Positions 15,901 through 23,671 of a stretch of 35,922 nt of DNA are shown here, piece after piece. A program made the translations under genes and the position numbers. This DNA is from Halanaerobium sp046541575 (GTDB taxonomy: Bacteria > Bacillota > Halanaerobiia > Halanaerobiales > Halanaerobiaceae): positions 1-35,922 of the forward strand of contig JBKHDA010000019.1 of the NCBI GenBank assembly GCA_046541575.1, read 5' to 3'. The first letter of the stretch is position 1. Each line of letters begins with the position of its first letter. The notes beneath the pieces were generated by a model, which saw only the letters and a list, made by a program, of their open reading frames with translations, did no database searches and was not told where the DNA came from.

Positions 15901-17165
15901 TATCCCCACTCCTCTATTTTATTAAAAATTAAATATTCTAATGCTTCTTTTTGATTTCTTTTAATTACAGCGCTGGCTCCACCATTTTGTTTTAACTCCA
16001 GCTCTTCAGCTTTGAGATAAATCTCAAAATCTACCTGCTGAAAATCTAAATATTCCTTCTCTGCTCCATTATATACTTCAGCCACAAAGCCTGAATTCCT
16101 TAAGTCTTCTGCAAGTTCAGAGGCAAATTTAAAATCTTTATTTTCAGCATAAGAAATTAAAAATCTTTTTTCCAGATCTTCACTAAAGTTTTCAGTTCTA
16201 TTTAAATAATCAAGCAAATTTTCTATTTCTAAAGCAAATCCAACTGCTGCCTCTTCAACTCCAAATTTCTCTGTCAGATTATCATAGCGACCCCCACTGG
16301 CCAGAAGATTACTGTAGCCTTTAGCATAGCCTTTAAAAATCAAGCCTGTATAATAACCGTGGCGGGAAATTAGCATTGGGTCAAAAGTAATAAATTTCAG
16401 AGCTTCAAATTCTTCTAATTTATTAAATAATTTCTCCAGAGTTTTTAAAGCTTCTTGTGTTTCAGCCGAAAGGGGCATTTTTTCTAATTCTTTAACAACT
16501 TTTTTGGGATCGCCAAAGAGTGAAGGCAGTCTCAATAAAACTTTTTCTGCATTTTCTGTAAGTTCAATAGTTCTAATATAATTTTTAATTCCAACTTTAT
16601 TTTTAGCAGCCAGCAGTTTACGCAGCTCTATTTTCTCATTTTCGGCAATTTTTAAATCTGCAAAAATTTCATTGATTAAATCCGCATGGCCAACATCAAC
16701 CAGAGGTTCCTCTACTCCAACCTGCTGCATCGTTTTGATTAAGAGCAGAATCATTTCTAAATCAGATTCTAAGCTGGCTGAACCGATTAATTCAACTCCA
16801 GCCTGAGTTTTTTCTTTAAGGCTTAAACTCTGAGAATTTTTTGACTGAAATGCAGAACTCAAATACGAAAATTTGAGAGGACGAGGACTATCCTGAAAAC
16901 GACTTGCTGCCAGTCTGGCAATCGGCATTGTCAGGTCCGGTCTTAAAACTAAAATCTGACCCTTATCATCAACCACTTTAAACATTTCACTTTTATCAAC
17001 AAGTCCTTCTATACCTGCATACAATTCTAAAGACTCAAGTGTTGGGGTGATGACCTCCCGATAAGCATTGGCCTCAAATACCTCTCTAATTGTCTTATAT
17101 ATTGCTCTTCTTTTCCGCAGTTCTGCCGGTAAAATATCTCTAACTCCTTCTACAAATGCATTCAT
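15900..17165 (-). CDS. hisZ: ATP phosphoribosyltransferase regulatory subunit HisZ
   Basis: This 421-aa histidyl-tRNA-synthetase-like protein is the partner of short HisG and relays histidine feedback inhibition. Class II synthetase traits are present: GVRDILPAE at the start, TPTLESLELYAG, LRPDLTMPIARL (motif 2 region) and GGRYDNL in the core. It is the first gene of the his operon, with AAGGGGAGG ahead of ATG. A true HisRS is less likely given the context and length, since the C-terminal part is not a typical anticodon-binding domain. Confidence 0.94.
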   Translation of the reverse strand: MNAFVEGVRDILPAELRKRRAIYKTIREVFEANAYREVITPTLESLELYAGIEGLVDKSEMFKVVDDKGQILVLRPDLTMPIARLAASRFQDSPRPLKFSYLSSAFQSKNSQSLSLKEKTQAGVELIGSASLESDLEMILLLIKTMQQVGVEEPLVDVGHADLINEIFADLKIAENEKIELRKLLAAKNKVGIKNYIRTIELTENAEKVLLRLPSLFGDPKKVVKELEKMPLSAETQEALKTLEKLFNKLEEFEALKFITFDPMLISRHGYYTGLIFKGYAKGYSNLLASGGRYDNLTEKFGVEEAAVGFALEIENLLDYLNRTENFSEDLEKRFLISYAENKDFKFASELAEDLRNSGFVAEVYNGAEKEYLDFQQVDFEIYLKAEELELKQNGGASAVIKRNQKEALEYLIFNKIEEWG

Positions 17166-17186
17166 CTATTTTGCCTCCCCTTAATT

Positions 17187-17220
17187 ATTTTAGTACTTTA
17201 TCATATTAAAGTATTAAAAT
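17187..17220. promoter_or_regulatory. Operator-like inverted repeat in the his leader
   Basis: Two 14-base arms, ATTTTAGTACTTTA (17187-17200) and TAAAGTATTAAAAT (17207-17220), are complementary at 13 positions around a 6-nt centre. They lie from about +3 to +37 of the his transcript. This is a candidate repressor site or leader hairpin. The leader is only about 58 nt, too short for a T-box, and no His-codon run is present. Confidence 0.6.
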
Positions 17221-17229
17221 GTTGTATTT

Positions 17230-17258
17230 ATTATAGTTATATTCTGTCCTGCTGTCAA
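17230..17258 (-). promoter_or_regulatory. Consensus sigma-A promoter of the his operon
   Basis: The minus strand reads TTGACA (17258-17253), a 17-base spacer and TATAAT (17235-17230), exact consensus at both boxes. Transcription should begin near 17223, leaving a leader of about 58 bases before hisZ. Confidence 0.9.
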
Positions 17259-17325
17259 GTTATTTAGGTAATTTATTTTGATGTCTTAATTTTAACACTA
17301 TTTGCCGATAATTTAAAATCAGAAA

Positions 17326-17357
17326 AGGCCCATCAGAAAAATCACTTCTGCAGGCCT
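17326..17357 (-). terminator. Terminator after the aldo/keto reductase gene
   Basis: On the minus strand, AGGCC (17357-17353) pairs with GGCCT (17330-17326), with an inner CAGAA/TTCTG pairing. TTTTCTGATTTT follows. It separates the reductase gene from the his promoter. Confidence 0.65.
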
Positions 17358-17367
17358 CAAAGTATTT

Positions 17368-18360
17368 TTAAAAATAACTTATATTTTTCTGTTCTTCTAA
17401 TCTATCTGTAGCCGGTGGGGGAGTAATTGAAAGCTCGCTTATTTCTTTTCTCCATTCTTCAGTCATCTCAATATCAAGAGCAGCTAGAGATCCTTTGAGC
17501 TGTTCTAAATTGCGGGCACCTATAATTGGAGCAGTAATTACCTGATTAGACATAACCCAGGCAACTGCTAGTGATGCAGGTTCAACTCCTTTTTTTGCGG
17601 CATGTTTGCTGAATTTTTCTGCTATTTGATAATACTGTTTTAAACCATATCGGGCAGCATATTCTTTTCTATCTACCAATCTTCCTTTGTCAGGCCGCTT
17701 ATCCTTTCCATACTTACCTGTTAATAAGCCTCCACCTAAAGGACTGTAGGAAATAACTCCCAGGTTTTCAGCTGCAGCCATCGGCAGTATTTCTACTTCA
17801 GCCTGCCTTTTAACCAGATTATACATCGGCTGAACCATTTCAAAACGAGCCAGACTTTCTCGCCTGGAAATTCCCAGTGCTTTTTCTATCTGCCAGGCAG
17901 CCCAGTTGCTGACCCCGGGATATAAGATCTTACCCTCTCTAACCAGATCATCAAATGCTCTTAAAGTCTGCAGCATCTCTGTTTTATTATCAAAACTGTG
18001 AACAAAATAAAAATCAATCCAGTCAGTCTTAAGTCTTTTTAAACTTGCTTCTACTCCCAGTTTGATATGGCGGCGTGAAAGTCCCTGAGCATTTATGTCT
18101 TCAGACATTTTACCATAAACTTTTGAAGTAATAACAAGTTCTTCTCTGCAGTTGTTTTCCTGCATAAATTTACCAAGAAGTTCTTCAGAATAGCCTTCAT
18201 TATAAACATCAGCTGAATCAAAAAAATTAATTCCTCTTTCACGTGCTGCTCTAAACATTTTGCGGGACATATTTTCATCAGCAAGTCCACCAAAAGGCAT
18301 AGTACCAAAACAGAGTGGAGAAACCTGCACCCCGGTTTTACCAATAGTTCTATATTCCAT
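17368..18360 (-). CDS. Aldo/keto reductase
   Basis: This 330-aa NAD(P)H-dependent oxidoreductase has the AKR barrel. The catalytic tetrad is visible as D48 and Y53 (FFDSADVYNEG), K80 (ITSK) and H121 (FYFVHSFD). The C-terminal cofactor segment is PIIGARNLEQLKGSL. The start was placed at ATG 18360, which has AGGAGGGG upstream; longer versions add an unlikely Ile/Val-rich extension. It has its own promoter at 18392-18420 and terminator. The carbonyl substrate cannot be inferred. Confidence 0.92.
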   Translation of the reverse strand: MEYRTIGKTGVQVSPLCFGTMPFGGLADENMSRKMFRAARERGINFFDSADVYNEGYSEELLGKFMQENNCREELVITSKVYGKMSEDINAQGLSRRHIKLGVEASLKRLKTDWIDFYFVHSFDNKTEMLQTLRAFDDLVREGKILYPGVSNWAAWQIEKALGISRRESLARFEMVQPMYNLVKRQAEVEILPMAAAENLGVISYSPLGGGLLTGKYGKDKRPDKGRLVDRKEYAARYGLKQYYQIAEKFSKHAAKKGVEPASLAVAWVMSNQVITAPIIGARNLEQLKGSLAALDIEMTEEWRKEISELSITPPPATDRLEEQKNISYF

Positions 18361-18391
18361 TATTTTCCCCTCCTGAATTACTATTACTATA

Positions 18392-18420
18392 ATTATATTT
18401 AATTCAAGAGCCAATTACAA
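18392..18420 (-). promoter_or_regulatory. Promoter of the aldo/keto reductase gene
   Basis: The minus strand reads TTGTAA (18420-18415), a 17-base spacer and TATAAT (18397-18392). The ATG follows 31 bases after the -10 box. Confidence 0.65.
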
Positions 18421-18446
18421 ATTATTCTAAAAAATAATAAAAAAAC

Positions 18447-18486
18447 AAGGCCCAAATAATTGTCTGCTTTAGACAAATTGGGCCTT
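18447..18486 (-). terminator. Terminator after the rhodanese gene
   Basis: A strong stem (AAGGCCCAA with TTGGGCCTT, plus an inner GACAA/TTGTC) is followed on the minus strand by GTTTTTTTATTATTTTTT. It lies about 50 bases beyond the rhodanese stop. Confidence 0.85.
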
Positions 18487-18538
18487 TAGTATCTATTTAA
18501 TTTTTAATCTACCTTCAGGAACTGAAGCTGATTACTTT

Positions 18539-19501
18539 TTATTCTCCAGTTTCAATCGGCAGATCATCTTTGTGACTCCACTCAATCCAGGAACCATCAT
18601 AATTTTCTACATCTTCATAACCTAAAAGCTGAGTTAAAACAAAAGTAGTATGAGCAGAGCGCACACCAGACTGACAGTAATTAATTATATCTTTATCTGG
18701 AGTTACTCCTTCTTCTTCATACATTTCTTCTAACTCATCTGCAGTTTTTAATAGATTCTGATCATTAACCGCGTCTTTCCATTCTACAAAATAAGGAGAT
18801 GGAATACGGCCTCCTCTATCTGCTCCAGCTTTAGTAGATTCACCTGTGTGTTCATCTTCAGATCTGGTATCTAAAATTATAGTATCCTGATCATCAATTG
18901 CATCTCTTACATCTTCAACATCAGCCAGTAATGTTTCATCGATTTCATTCATTTCATAATCTACTTCATCACCACTGTTAGGTGATATTTCAGTATCATA
19001 ATCCGCAGCTCTCCAGTAATCAATACCACCATCAAGTAAGCGGACATCCTCATGTCCAATCATTTCCATTAACCACCACATTCTGGCAGCATCATGTCCT
19101 CCACCTTCAGTATAAATTACTACAGTATCATCAGAACTAATACCATTATCTCCTAACCAGTTGGCAAGCCCTTCATGAGAAATTCTCATCCCGGCATATT
19201 CATGATCTTCATTGCTTACATCAGGCCTCCAAAGCTGCAGAGCACCAGGAATATGTCCCAGCAAATATTGATCTTCTCTTCTGAAATCAAGTACCACTAC
19301 ATCTTCTTCATCTTTAATCTCATTTAGTTCTTCTGCACTAATTAGCGCATCCGGATTTTCATAACCGCGATCTTCAATAGACACATAATTTTCTTCATCA
19401 ATTTCAACATCAGTTCTGGTGCTGGTCCAGACAAAATATCCTGCACCTGCTATTACAACTATTAATAAAACTAATAAAGCTTTTTTTAGGTTAAACTTCA
19501 T
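18539..19501 (-). CDS. Exported or membrane-anchored tandem-domain rhodanese (thiosulfate sulfurtransferase)
   Basis: This 320-aa sulfurtransferase has two rhodanese domains. Residues 6-26 are a hydrophobic signal anchor with no lipobox, so the enzyme works outside the cytoplasmic membrane. The N-terminal domain (about 50-170) has no Cys in its active loop (YTEGGGHDAAR) and is structural. The C-terminal domain (about 190-315) has C276 in NYCQSGVRSAH, the persulfide-forming loop. The mature part is strongly acidic (many Asp/Glu), typical of proteins facing high salt. A sulfur donor such as thiosulfate is likely; 3-mercaptopyruvate is less likely from the loop sequence. It is monocistronic, with its own promoter and terminator. 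Confidence 0.9.
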   Translation of the reverse strand: MKFNLKKALLVLLIVVIAGAGYFVWTSTRTDVEIDEENYVSIEDRGYENPDALISAEELNEIKDEEDVVVLDFRREDQYLLGHIPGALQLWRPDVSNEDHEYAGMRISHEGLANWLGDNGISSDDTVVIYTEGGGHDAARMWWLMEMIGHEDVRLLDGGIDYWRAADYDTEISPNSGDEVDYEMNEIDETLLADVEDVRDAIDDQDTIILDTRSEDEHTGESTKAGADRGGRIPSPYFVEWKDAVNDQNLLKTADELEEMYEEEGVTPDKDIINYCQSGVRSAHTTFVLTQLLGYEDVENYDGSWIEWSHKDDLPIETGE

Positions 19502-19555
19502 TTAATAAATCCTCCTCTGATATTTAAAAAATAATATTAATTATTAAGCAAATTA

Positions 19556-19584
19556 ATTATATAATTCACAAATAGTATTATCAA
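19556..19584 (-). promoter_or_regulatory. Promoter of the rhodanese gene
   Basis: The minus strand reads TTGATA (19584-19579), a 17-base spacer and TATAAT (19561-19556). AGAGGAGG and ATG follow downstream. Confidence 0.75.
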
Positions 19585-19658
19585 CAGGGTTTCAGTACAA
19601 ATTGCAGGCTTAAATTTGTGTTAGATACCAGAAATTTATTTAATTAAGATAAAAATTG

Positions 19659-19667
19659 TGCTATGAT
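19659..19667 (+). promoter_or_regulatory. Extended -10 promoter of hisJ
   Basis: TGCTATGAT lies 55 bases before the hisJ ATG. It has the TG extension and one mismatch from TATAAT. The -35 region is weak. Confidence 0.4.
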
Positions 19668-19721
19668 AAGAATAAATAGTTTTTTTGTTCCAGAAAAATC
19701 ATAACAAAAGGAGAGATTTTG

Positions 19722-20525
19722 ATGCTGTTTGATTATCATCTGCATTCACATTTTTCTGCTGATTCTGAAATGACAATGGAGCAGCTCTGTCAGGCTGCAG
19801 TCAGTAAAGGATTGGATGAAATCGCAATCACCGATCATCATGACATAGATTATCAGGATAATACAATTGAATTTTTAATAGATAAAGATAAATACTTGAA
19901 AGAAATAGAAAAATTTCAGCAAAAATATAGTGGCCAGCTAAAGATTAAAAAAGGGATAGAAATGGGCCTCCAGCCTCATATTTTCAAAGAATCTAAACAG
20001 TATCTCCTTGATGATTTTGACTTTATAATCTGTTCCTTTCATACTGCCGAAAAATCAGATTTATATAACGGAGATTTTTTTAAAAACTACAGCCAGTGGG
20101 AGGCTTATATTCAGTATCTTAAAACCGTATTTGAAGTTGTTCGAAAATATGACCATTATAGTGTCCTTGGTCACCTGGATATCATTCGCCGTTATGGTGA
20201 TTTTAAAAATAGGCCGGAATTAATGGAAAACAAAGAGGCAGCAGTTTTAATTAGAGAAATTTTAAAAGAAATTATAAAAAAAGATAGAGGCTTAGAAGTT
20301 AATACCTCAGGTTATCGAATTGATGGAGAAAATCCACTGCCCAGTTTTGAAATTTTAGAATTATATCAGCAGCTGGGAGGCAAAATTTTAACCATAGGTT
20401 CTGACAGCCATAACACAGAAAACATTACTAATAAATTTGATTATACAATTTCTAAGCTTAAAGAAATTGGTTTTGAGTATTTAACTACTTTCGAAAATAT
20501 GAAACCTGAATTCCATAAAATTTGA
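19722..20525 (+). CDS. hisJ: Histidinol-phosphatase, PHP family (HisJ)
   Basis: This 267-aa PHP-domain phosphatase dephosphorylates histidinol phosphate (histidine step 8). Metal ligands are visible in DYHLHSHFSADS at 4-15, AITDHHD near 36-42, CSFHTAE near 105, GHLDIIRRYGD near 150, and GSDSHN near the end. This order matches HisJ/HolPase rather than polymerase PHP domains. ATG 19722 was preferred to the adjacent upstream TTG, with AAAGGAGAG before it. It lies 2.6 kb from the his operon on the opposite strand and completes the pathway, since hisB here lacks a phosphatase domain. Confidence 0.9.
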   Translation: MLFDYHLHSHFSADSEMTMEQLCQAAVSKGLDEIAITDHHDIDYQDNTIEFLIDKDKYLKEIEKFQQKYSGQLKIKKGIEMGLQPHIFKESKQYLLDDFDFIICSFHTAEKSDLYNGDFFKNYSQWEAYIQYLKTVFEVVRKYDHYSVLGHLDIIRRYGDFKNRPELMENKEAAVLIREILKEIIKKDRGLEVNTSGYRIDGENPLPSFEILELYQQLGGKILTIGSDSHNTENITNKFDYTISKLKEIGFEYLTTFENMKPEFHKI

Positions 20526-20542
20526 AACTTTTTATAATTTGC

Positions 20543-20584
20543 AAAAAAATACAGGAGACTTAAAAGTCTCCTGCAATTTTTTTT
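20543..20584. terminator. Shared bidirectional terminator of hisJ and otsB
   Basis: CAGGAGACTT (20552-20561) pairs with AAGTCTCCTG (20564-20573). An A tract lies on the left and eight T on the right, so it can stop transcripts from both sides. The final codons and stop of otsB lie inside the hairpin. Confidence 0.85.
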
Positions 20585-21354
20585 AATAATTTAGCTGTAT
20601 CTTCTGGATTTTTAAGATAATATTCTGCTTCTGTATTTAAATCATCCTCATTTTGCACATAAATTGTAATTCCATCTTTTAAAACTTTAAAAGCATCTTC
20701 ATCTGTTCGGTCATCTCCGATGTAAATTCTTAAATTATTCTTTATATCTAAATTATCTTTAATCTGTTTACTAATATAATCAACTGCCTTACCTTTATCC
20801 CAGCTCTCAGGTCTAATCTCTATAACTTTCCTGCCGGAAAGAACCTGATAGGATGTGTTTTCAAATAAAACCTGCAGTTCCTTTTCTGCTTCAGACTGTG
20901 CTTTTTCAGAATCAAAATGAAGTGCCAGTCCAAAACCTTTGTCTTCTACACGAACAGCTTCTGCTTTTAAATATTTTTCTTTAGTCTTTTGATAATTTTT
21001 TTTGCTTAAAACATCAGGCTTTTTATTCTGATCCGGATATATTTTACCTTCTGCAAAAGACATATCTATTTCTAAACCATGACTGCCGGCATAATTACTG
21101 CAGGATAATTTAATCATTTTTTTCAGCTCGCTTAATTTTCTGCCTGAAACCAGGCTTAAATGAAATTTATGCTCTTTATCCAGTTTTTTTAAAGCCTGCT
21201 CTATCTCAGGTAAAGCAAAAGCTGAAAGGGGATCGGCCTGAAAAGGCGCCAGAGTCCCATCATAGTCCAGAAAAAGTAATACATTCTCGGCTTTATTTAA
21301 CTTTTTTTGAATATTATTTAGATATTTATCATCCATTATATATTTTTTACTCAT
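20560..21354 (-). CDS. otsB: Trehalose-6-phosphate phosphatase
   Basis: This 264-aa HAD-superfamily phosphatase converts trehalose 6-phosphate to trehalose. HAD motifs are visible: LFLDYDGTLAPF near 26-37, SLVSGRKLSELKK near 73-85, the GSHGLEID segment, and GDDRTDEDAFKVL near 222-234. ATG 21354 overlaps the otsA stop by eight bases (ATGAGTAA), so the two are coupled; a longer upstream reading adds an implausible leader. Its last codons form part of the shared terminator. Confidence 0.93.
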   Translation of the reverse strand: MSKKYIMDDKYLNNIQKKLNKAENVLLFLDYDGTLAPFQADPLSAFALPEIEQALKKLDKEHKFHLSLVSGRKLSELKKMIKLSCSNYAGSHGLEIDMSFAEGKIYPDQNKKPDVLSKKNYQKTKEKYLKAEAVRVEDKGFGLALHFDSEKAQSEAEKELQVLFENTSYQVLSGRKVIEIRPESWDKGKAVDYISKQIKDNLDIKNNLRIYIGDDRTDEDAFKVLKDGITIYVQNEDDLNTEAEYYLKNPEDTAKLLKKIAGDF

Positions 21355-22759
21355 ACCTATCAACCCACTTTTCAAGAAAATAGTCCCGCCACCAGTTGAT
21401 ATCATATTCTTTCAGATCAGTCTTAGCCTGCTGGAGCCTTTCTTTTTTCTCTGACTCAGACATCTCAAGTCCCTGATATATACTATCTGCCAGAGCCTCA
21501 GTATTATAAGGATTTACTTTTATTGCACTATCTAAATATTCAGCTGCACCAGCAAACTCTGAAAGCAGCAGTACCCCTGAATCCTGTACTGCAAGATATT
21601 CTTTAGCCACAAGATTCATACCATCAATTAAGGCTGTAATTAAAGCTAAATCAGCTGCTTTATAATATGGCAGAAGTTTTTCCTGGGGAACTGAACCATA
21701 GAAATATTTTATAGGCTGCCACTGATCTTTCTGATATTTACCATTAATCTCTGCAACCTTTTTTTCTATACTTTCCTTTATCTGCTGATATTCTTCAATT
21801 CCAGTTCGACTGGGAGCTACACGCTGCACAAAAGTAAGTTTACCCTGATATTCAGGATATTTATCAAAAAATCTATCAATTCCTTTAAGCCTTTCCTCAA
21901 TTCCTTTGGTATAATCAAGTCTGTCAACTGCAAAGATAAGCTTTTTTGTATTATAACTATCTTTAAGTTCAGCAGCCTTATTAAGATAATCTTCATCTTG
22001 AGAAAGTTTATTAAAACGCTCATAATCAATACCCAGGGGTACACTTTCCACCTTAGTTTTCGAACCCTGATATTTGACTTCTCTGTTTGAAAAATCAACC
22101 TCTGCTCCTATCTTTTTAGCACAGTTTAAAAAATTATAGACAAATAAATCCGTATGAAATGCCAAAAAATCAGCCGCCAGCATTCCTTCTAAAATTTCCT
22201 TTCTCCAGGGAATAGTTCTAAAGGCCTCCCAGGCAGGCCAGGGTATATGCCAGAAAAGTGAAGTCTTAGCTTCATTCTCCGCCATCAAACCAGGCACTAA
22301 GGCTAGATGGTAATCATGAATCCAGACTAAATCATCCTCTTCAAGCTCTTCTTTAATATTCTCAGCAAATTTCTTGTTTACATTTCTATAACTCTGCCAG
22401 TATTCCTCTTTAAAATTAGCCTTTGAAATAAAAGTATGGCTGATCGGCCACATTATTTCATTTGAAAAACCGTAATAAAAACCATTTTTTTCTTCTTCAC
22501 TTAGTTCAATTCTTTTCAATGTATAACCCTGATCATTAGGAACTTTAATTTTATTATTCTGATCAACTACTTCAAAGTCTGCTTCACCTCGACCCCAGGC
22601 AATCCAGAGGCCATTACCCTCCTGCATTATCGGATCCAGGCCAGTGGTTAATCCTCCTGCAAGTTTTTCCTGCTTTATTTCTTGATTATCAAATACATGT
22701 TTATATGGTTCACCATTGGAAACAAGAACAAGTCTTTTCCGCTTTAACTCTGCTTCCAT
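21347..22759 (-). CDS. otsA: Alpha,alpha-trehalose-phosphate synthase (GT20)
   Basis: This 470-aa glycosyltransferase of family GT20 makes trehalose 6-phosphate from a nucleotide glucose and glucose 6-phosphate. It shows NGLWIAWGRG near 47, DDLVWIHDYHLALVPGLM near 130, FHTDLFVYNFLNC, and AVDRLDYTKGIEERLKGI, the donor-binding segment. The start at 22759 was set by CAGGAGG nine bases upstream; an earlier ATG twelve codons before has no such site. The product probably serves as compatible solute or stress protectant. With glgC 900 bp away, ADP-glucose is a plausible donor. Confidence 0.94.
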   Translation of the reverse strand: MEAELKRKRLVLVSNGEPYKHVFDNQEIKQEKLAGGLTTGLDPIMQEGNGLWIAWGRGEADFEVVDQNNKIKVPNDQGYTLKRIELSEEEKNGFYYGFSNEIMWPISHTFISKANFKEEYWQSYRNVNKKFAENIKEELEEDDLVWIHDYHLALVPGLMAENEAKTSLFWHIPWPAWEAFRTIPWRKEILEGMLAADFLAFHTDLFVYNFLNCAKKIGAEVDFSNREVKYQGSKTKVESVPLGIDYERFNKLSQDEDYLNKAAELKDSYNTKKLIFAVDRLDYTKGIEERLKGIDRFFDKYPEYQGKLTFVQRVAPSRTGIEEYQQIKESIEKKVAEINGKYQKDQWQPIKYFYGSVPQEKLLPYYKAADLALITALIDGMNLVAKEYLAVQDSGVLLLSEFAGAAEYLDSAIKVNPYNTEALADSIYQGLEMSESEKKERLQQAKTDLKEYDINWWRDYFLEKWVDRYE

Positions 22760-22866
22760 AATTATTACCTCCTGATTCTCATTACTGTCTACCATTCTAA
22801 CTATAACATAACAAAAATCAGGCGTAATTAAAGTAATTATTTAACAAAGTAAATTTAAGCGATAAA

Positions 22867-22923
22867 ATCCCCATACTGGCAGTATAGACTTTAAATATTT
22901 AATATATAAAGCAGAATGGGGAT
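22867..22923 (-). terminator. Possible terminator after the metallo-hydrolase gene
   Basis: On the minus strand, ATCCCCATTCTG (22923-22912) pairs with CAGTATGGGGAT (22878-22867), with one T-T mismatch. The loop is long (33 nt) and A/T-rich. The T tract after it is short (TTTTATC). Confidence 0.5.
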
Positions 22924-22962
22924 CTAATATCAATAAGTAAATTTATAAATCATAATTTTATT

Positions 22963-23553
22963 TTAAAGTTCTAATTCTTCTCCTATTTCAATTACCTTAG
23001 ACTGACATCCAATCTGTTCAAACTTACTGGATAAACCTTTTGCCTGCAGTAATTCCTGTCTCTCTTCTGGATCATAATGATAGGGGACCGCCATTGTTGG
23101 ATTGAGTTTAATTACTTTTTCCAGGTAATCAGAAAAATGATCATTAAAACAGGCTGTAAAAAGCAGTTCTATCTCCGCACCAGGGTCCGGATAGTTTGAA
23201 GCATCTGCAGTCTGATATAAGCCTTTGTAAAAGTATGCTACCGACTCATCTGCCTTATAGCAGTCAACATCTATGACTTTAATTTCATCTTCAATCACAT
23301 CACCGGCTTTAACAACTTCACCTTCAATATCAAATTTATCATAAACTGATTGAGGTGCATAAACTTTAGTCTGATCTTTAGTTACCGCTGCCAGGTCATC
23401 TTTATTAATATGATCATCATGCTCATGTGTAATCAATACAATATCTGCCTCAAAATCAGTCTCAAGCTTAAAACTGGGATCAATTACAATATTCTTTTCA
23501 TCCTCAATTAATAGAGCCGAGTTTCCTAACCATTTAACTTTGATAATAATCAT
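22963..23553 (-). CDS. Metallo-beta-lactamase-fold metal-dependent hydrolase
   Basis: This 196-aa protein resembles the UPF0173/YtkL-type branch of the MBL fold. The metal motif HEHDDH lies at about 44-49, after VKWLGNSALLIEDE and VIDPSF. The natural substrate is not known for this branch. Its only in-frame ATG directly abuts GGAG (AGGAGATG), an unusually tight ribosome-site spacing, with an in-frame stop just upstream. It is probably monocistronic, between the glgC terminator and the otsA promoter region. Confidence 0.85.
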   Translation of the reverse strand: MIIIKVKWLGNSALLIEDEKNIVIDPSFKLETDFEADIVLITHEHDDHINKDDLAAVTKDQTKVYAPQSVYDKFDIEGEVVKAGDVIEDEIKVIDVDCYKADESVAYFYKGLYQTADASNYPDPGAEIELLFTACFNDHFSDYLEKVIKLNPTMAVPYHYDPEERQELLQAKGLSSKFEQIGCQSKVIEIGEELEL

Positions 23554-23587
23554 CTCCTGTTAAAAAATATTAAATCTAACTAATTTA

Positions 23588-23596
23588 ATTTTAGCA
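23588..23596 (-). promoter_or_regulatory. Extended -10 promoter of the metallo-hydrolase gene
   Basis: The minus strand reads TGCTAAAAT, 34 bases before the ATG and just downstream of the glgC terminator. The -35 region is weak. Confidence 0.5.
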
Positions 23597-23619
23597 TAAA
23601 ATGAACGATAAATAAAATA

Positions 23620-23641
23620 GCTCCCCTCAGAAGAAGGGAGC
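23620..23641 (-). terminator. Terminator after glgC
   Basis: On the minus strand, GCTCCCTTC and GAGGGGAGC form a 9-bp stem (one G-T pair) with a TTCT loop. TATTTTATTTAT follows. Confidence 0.8.
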
Positions 23642-23671
23642 CAGTTTTTACTGTATTTCTTTTTTTAAAAT

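Noticed and set aside
17166..17229. T-box or histidine attenuator before hisZ
   Set aside because: The leader is about 58 nt, with no T-box sequence, no antiterminator/terminator pair and no His-codon run.
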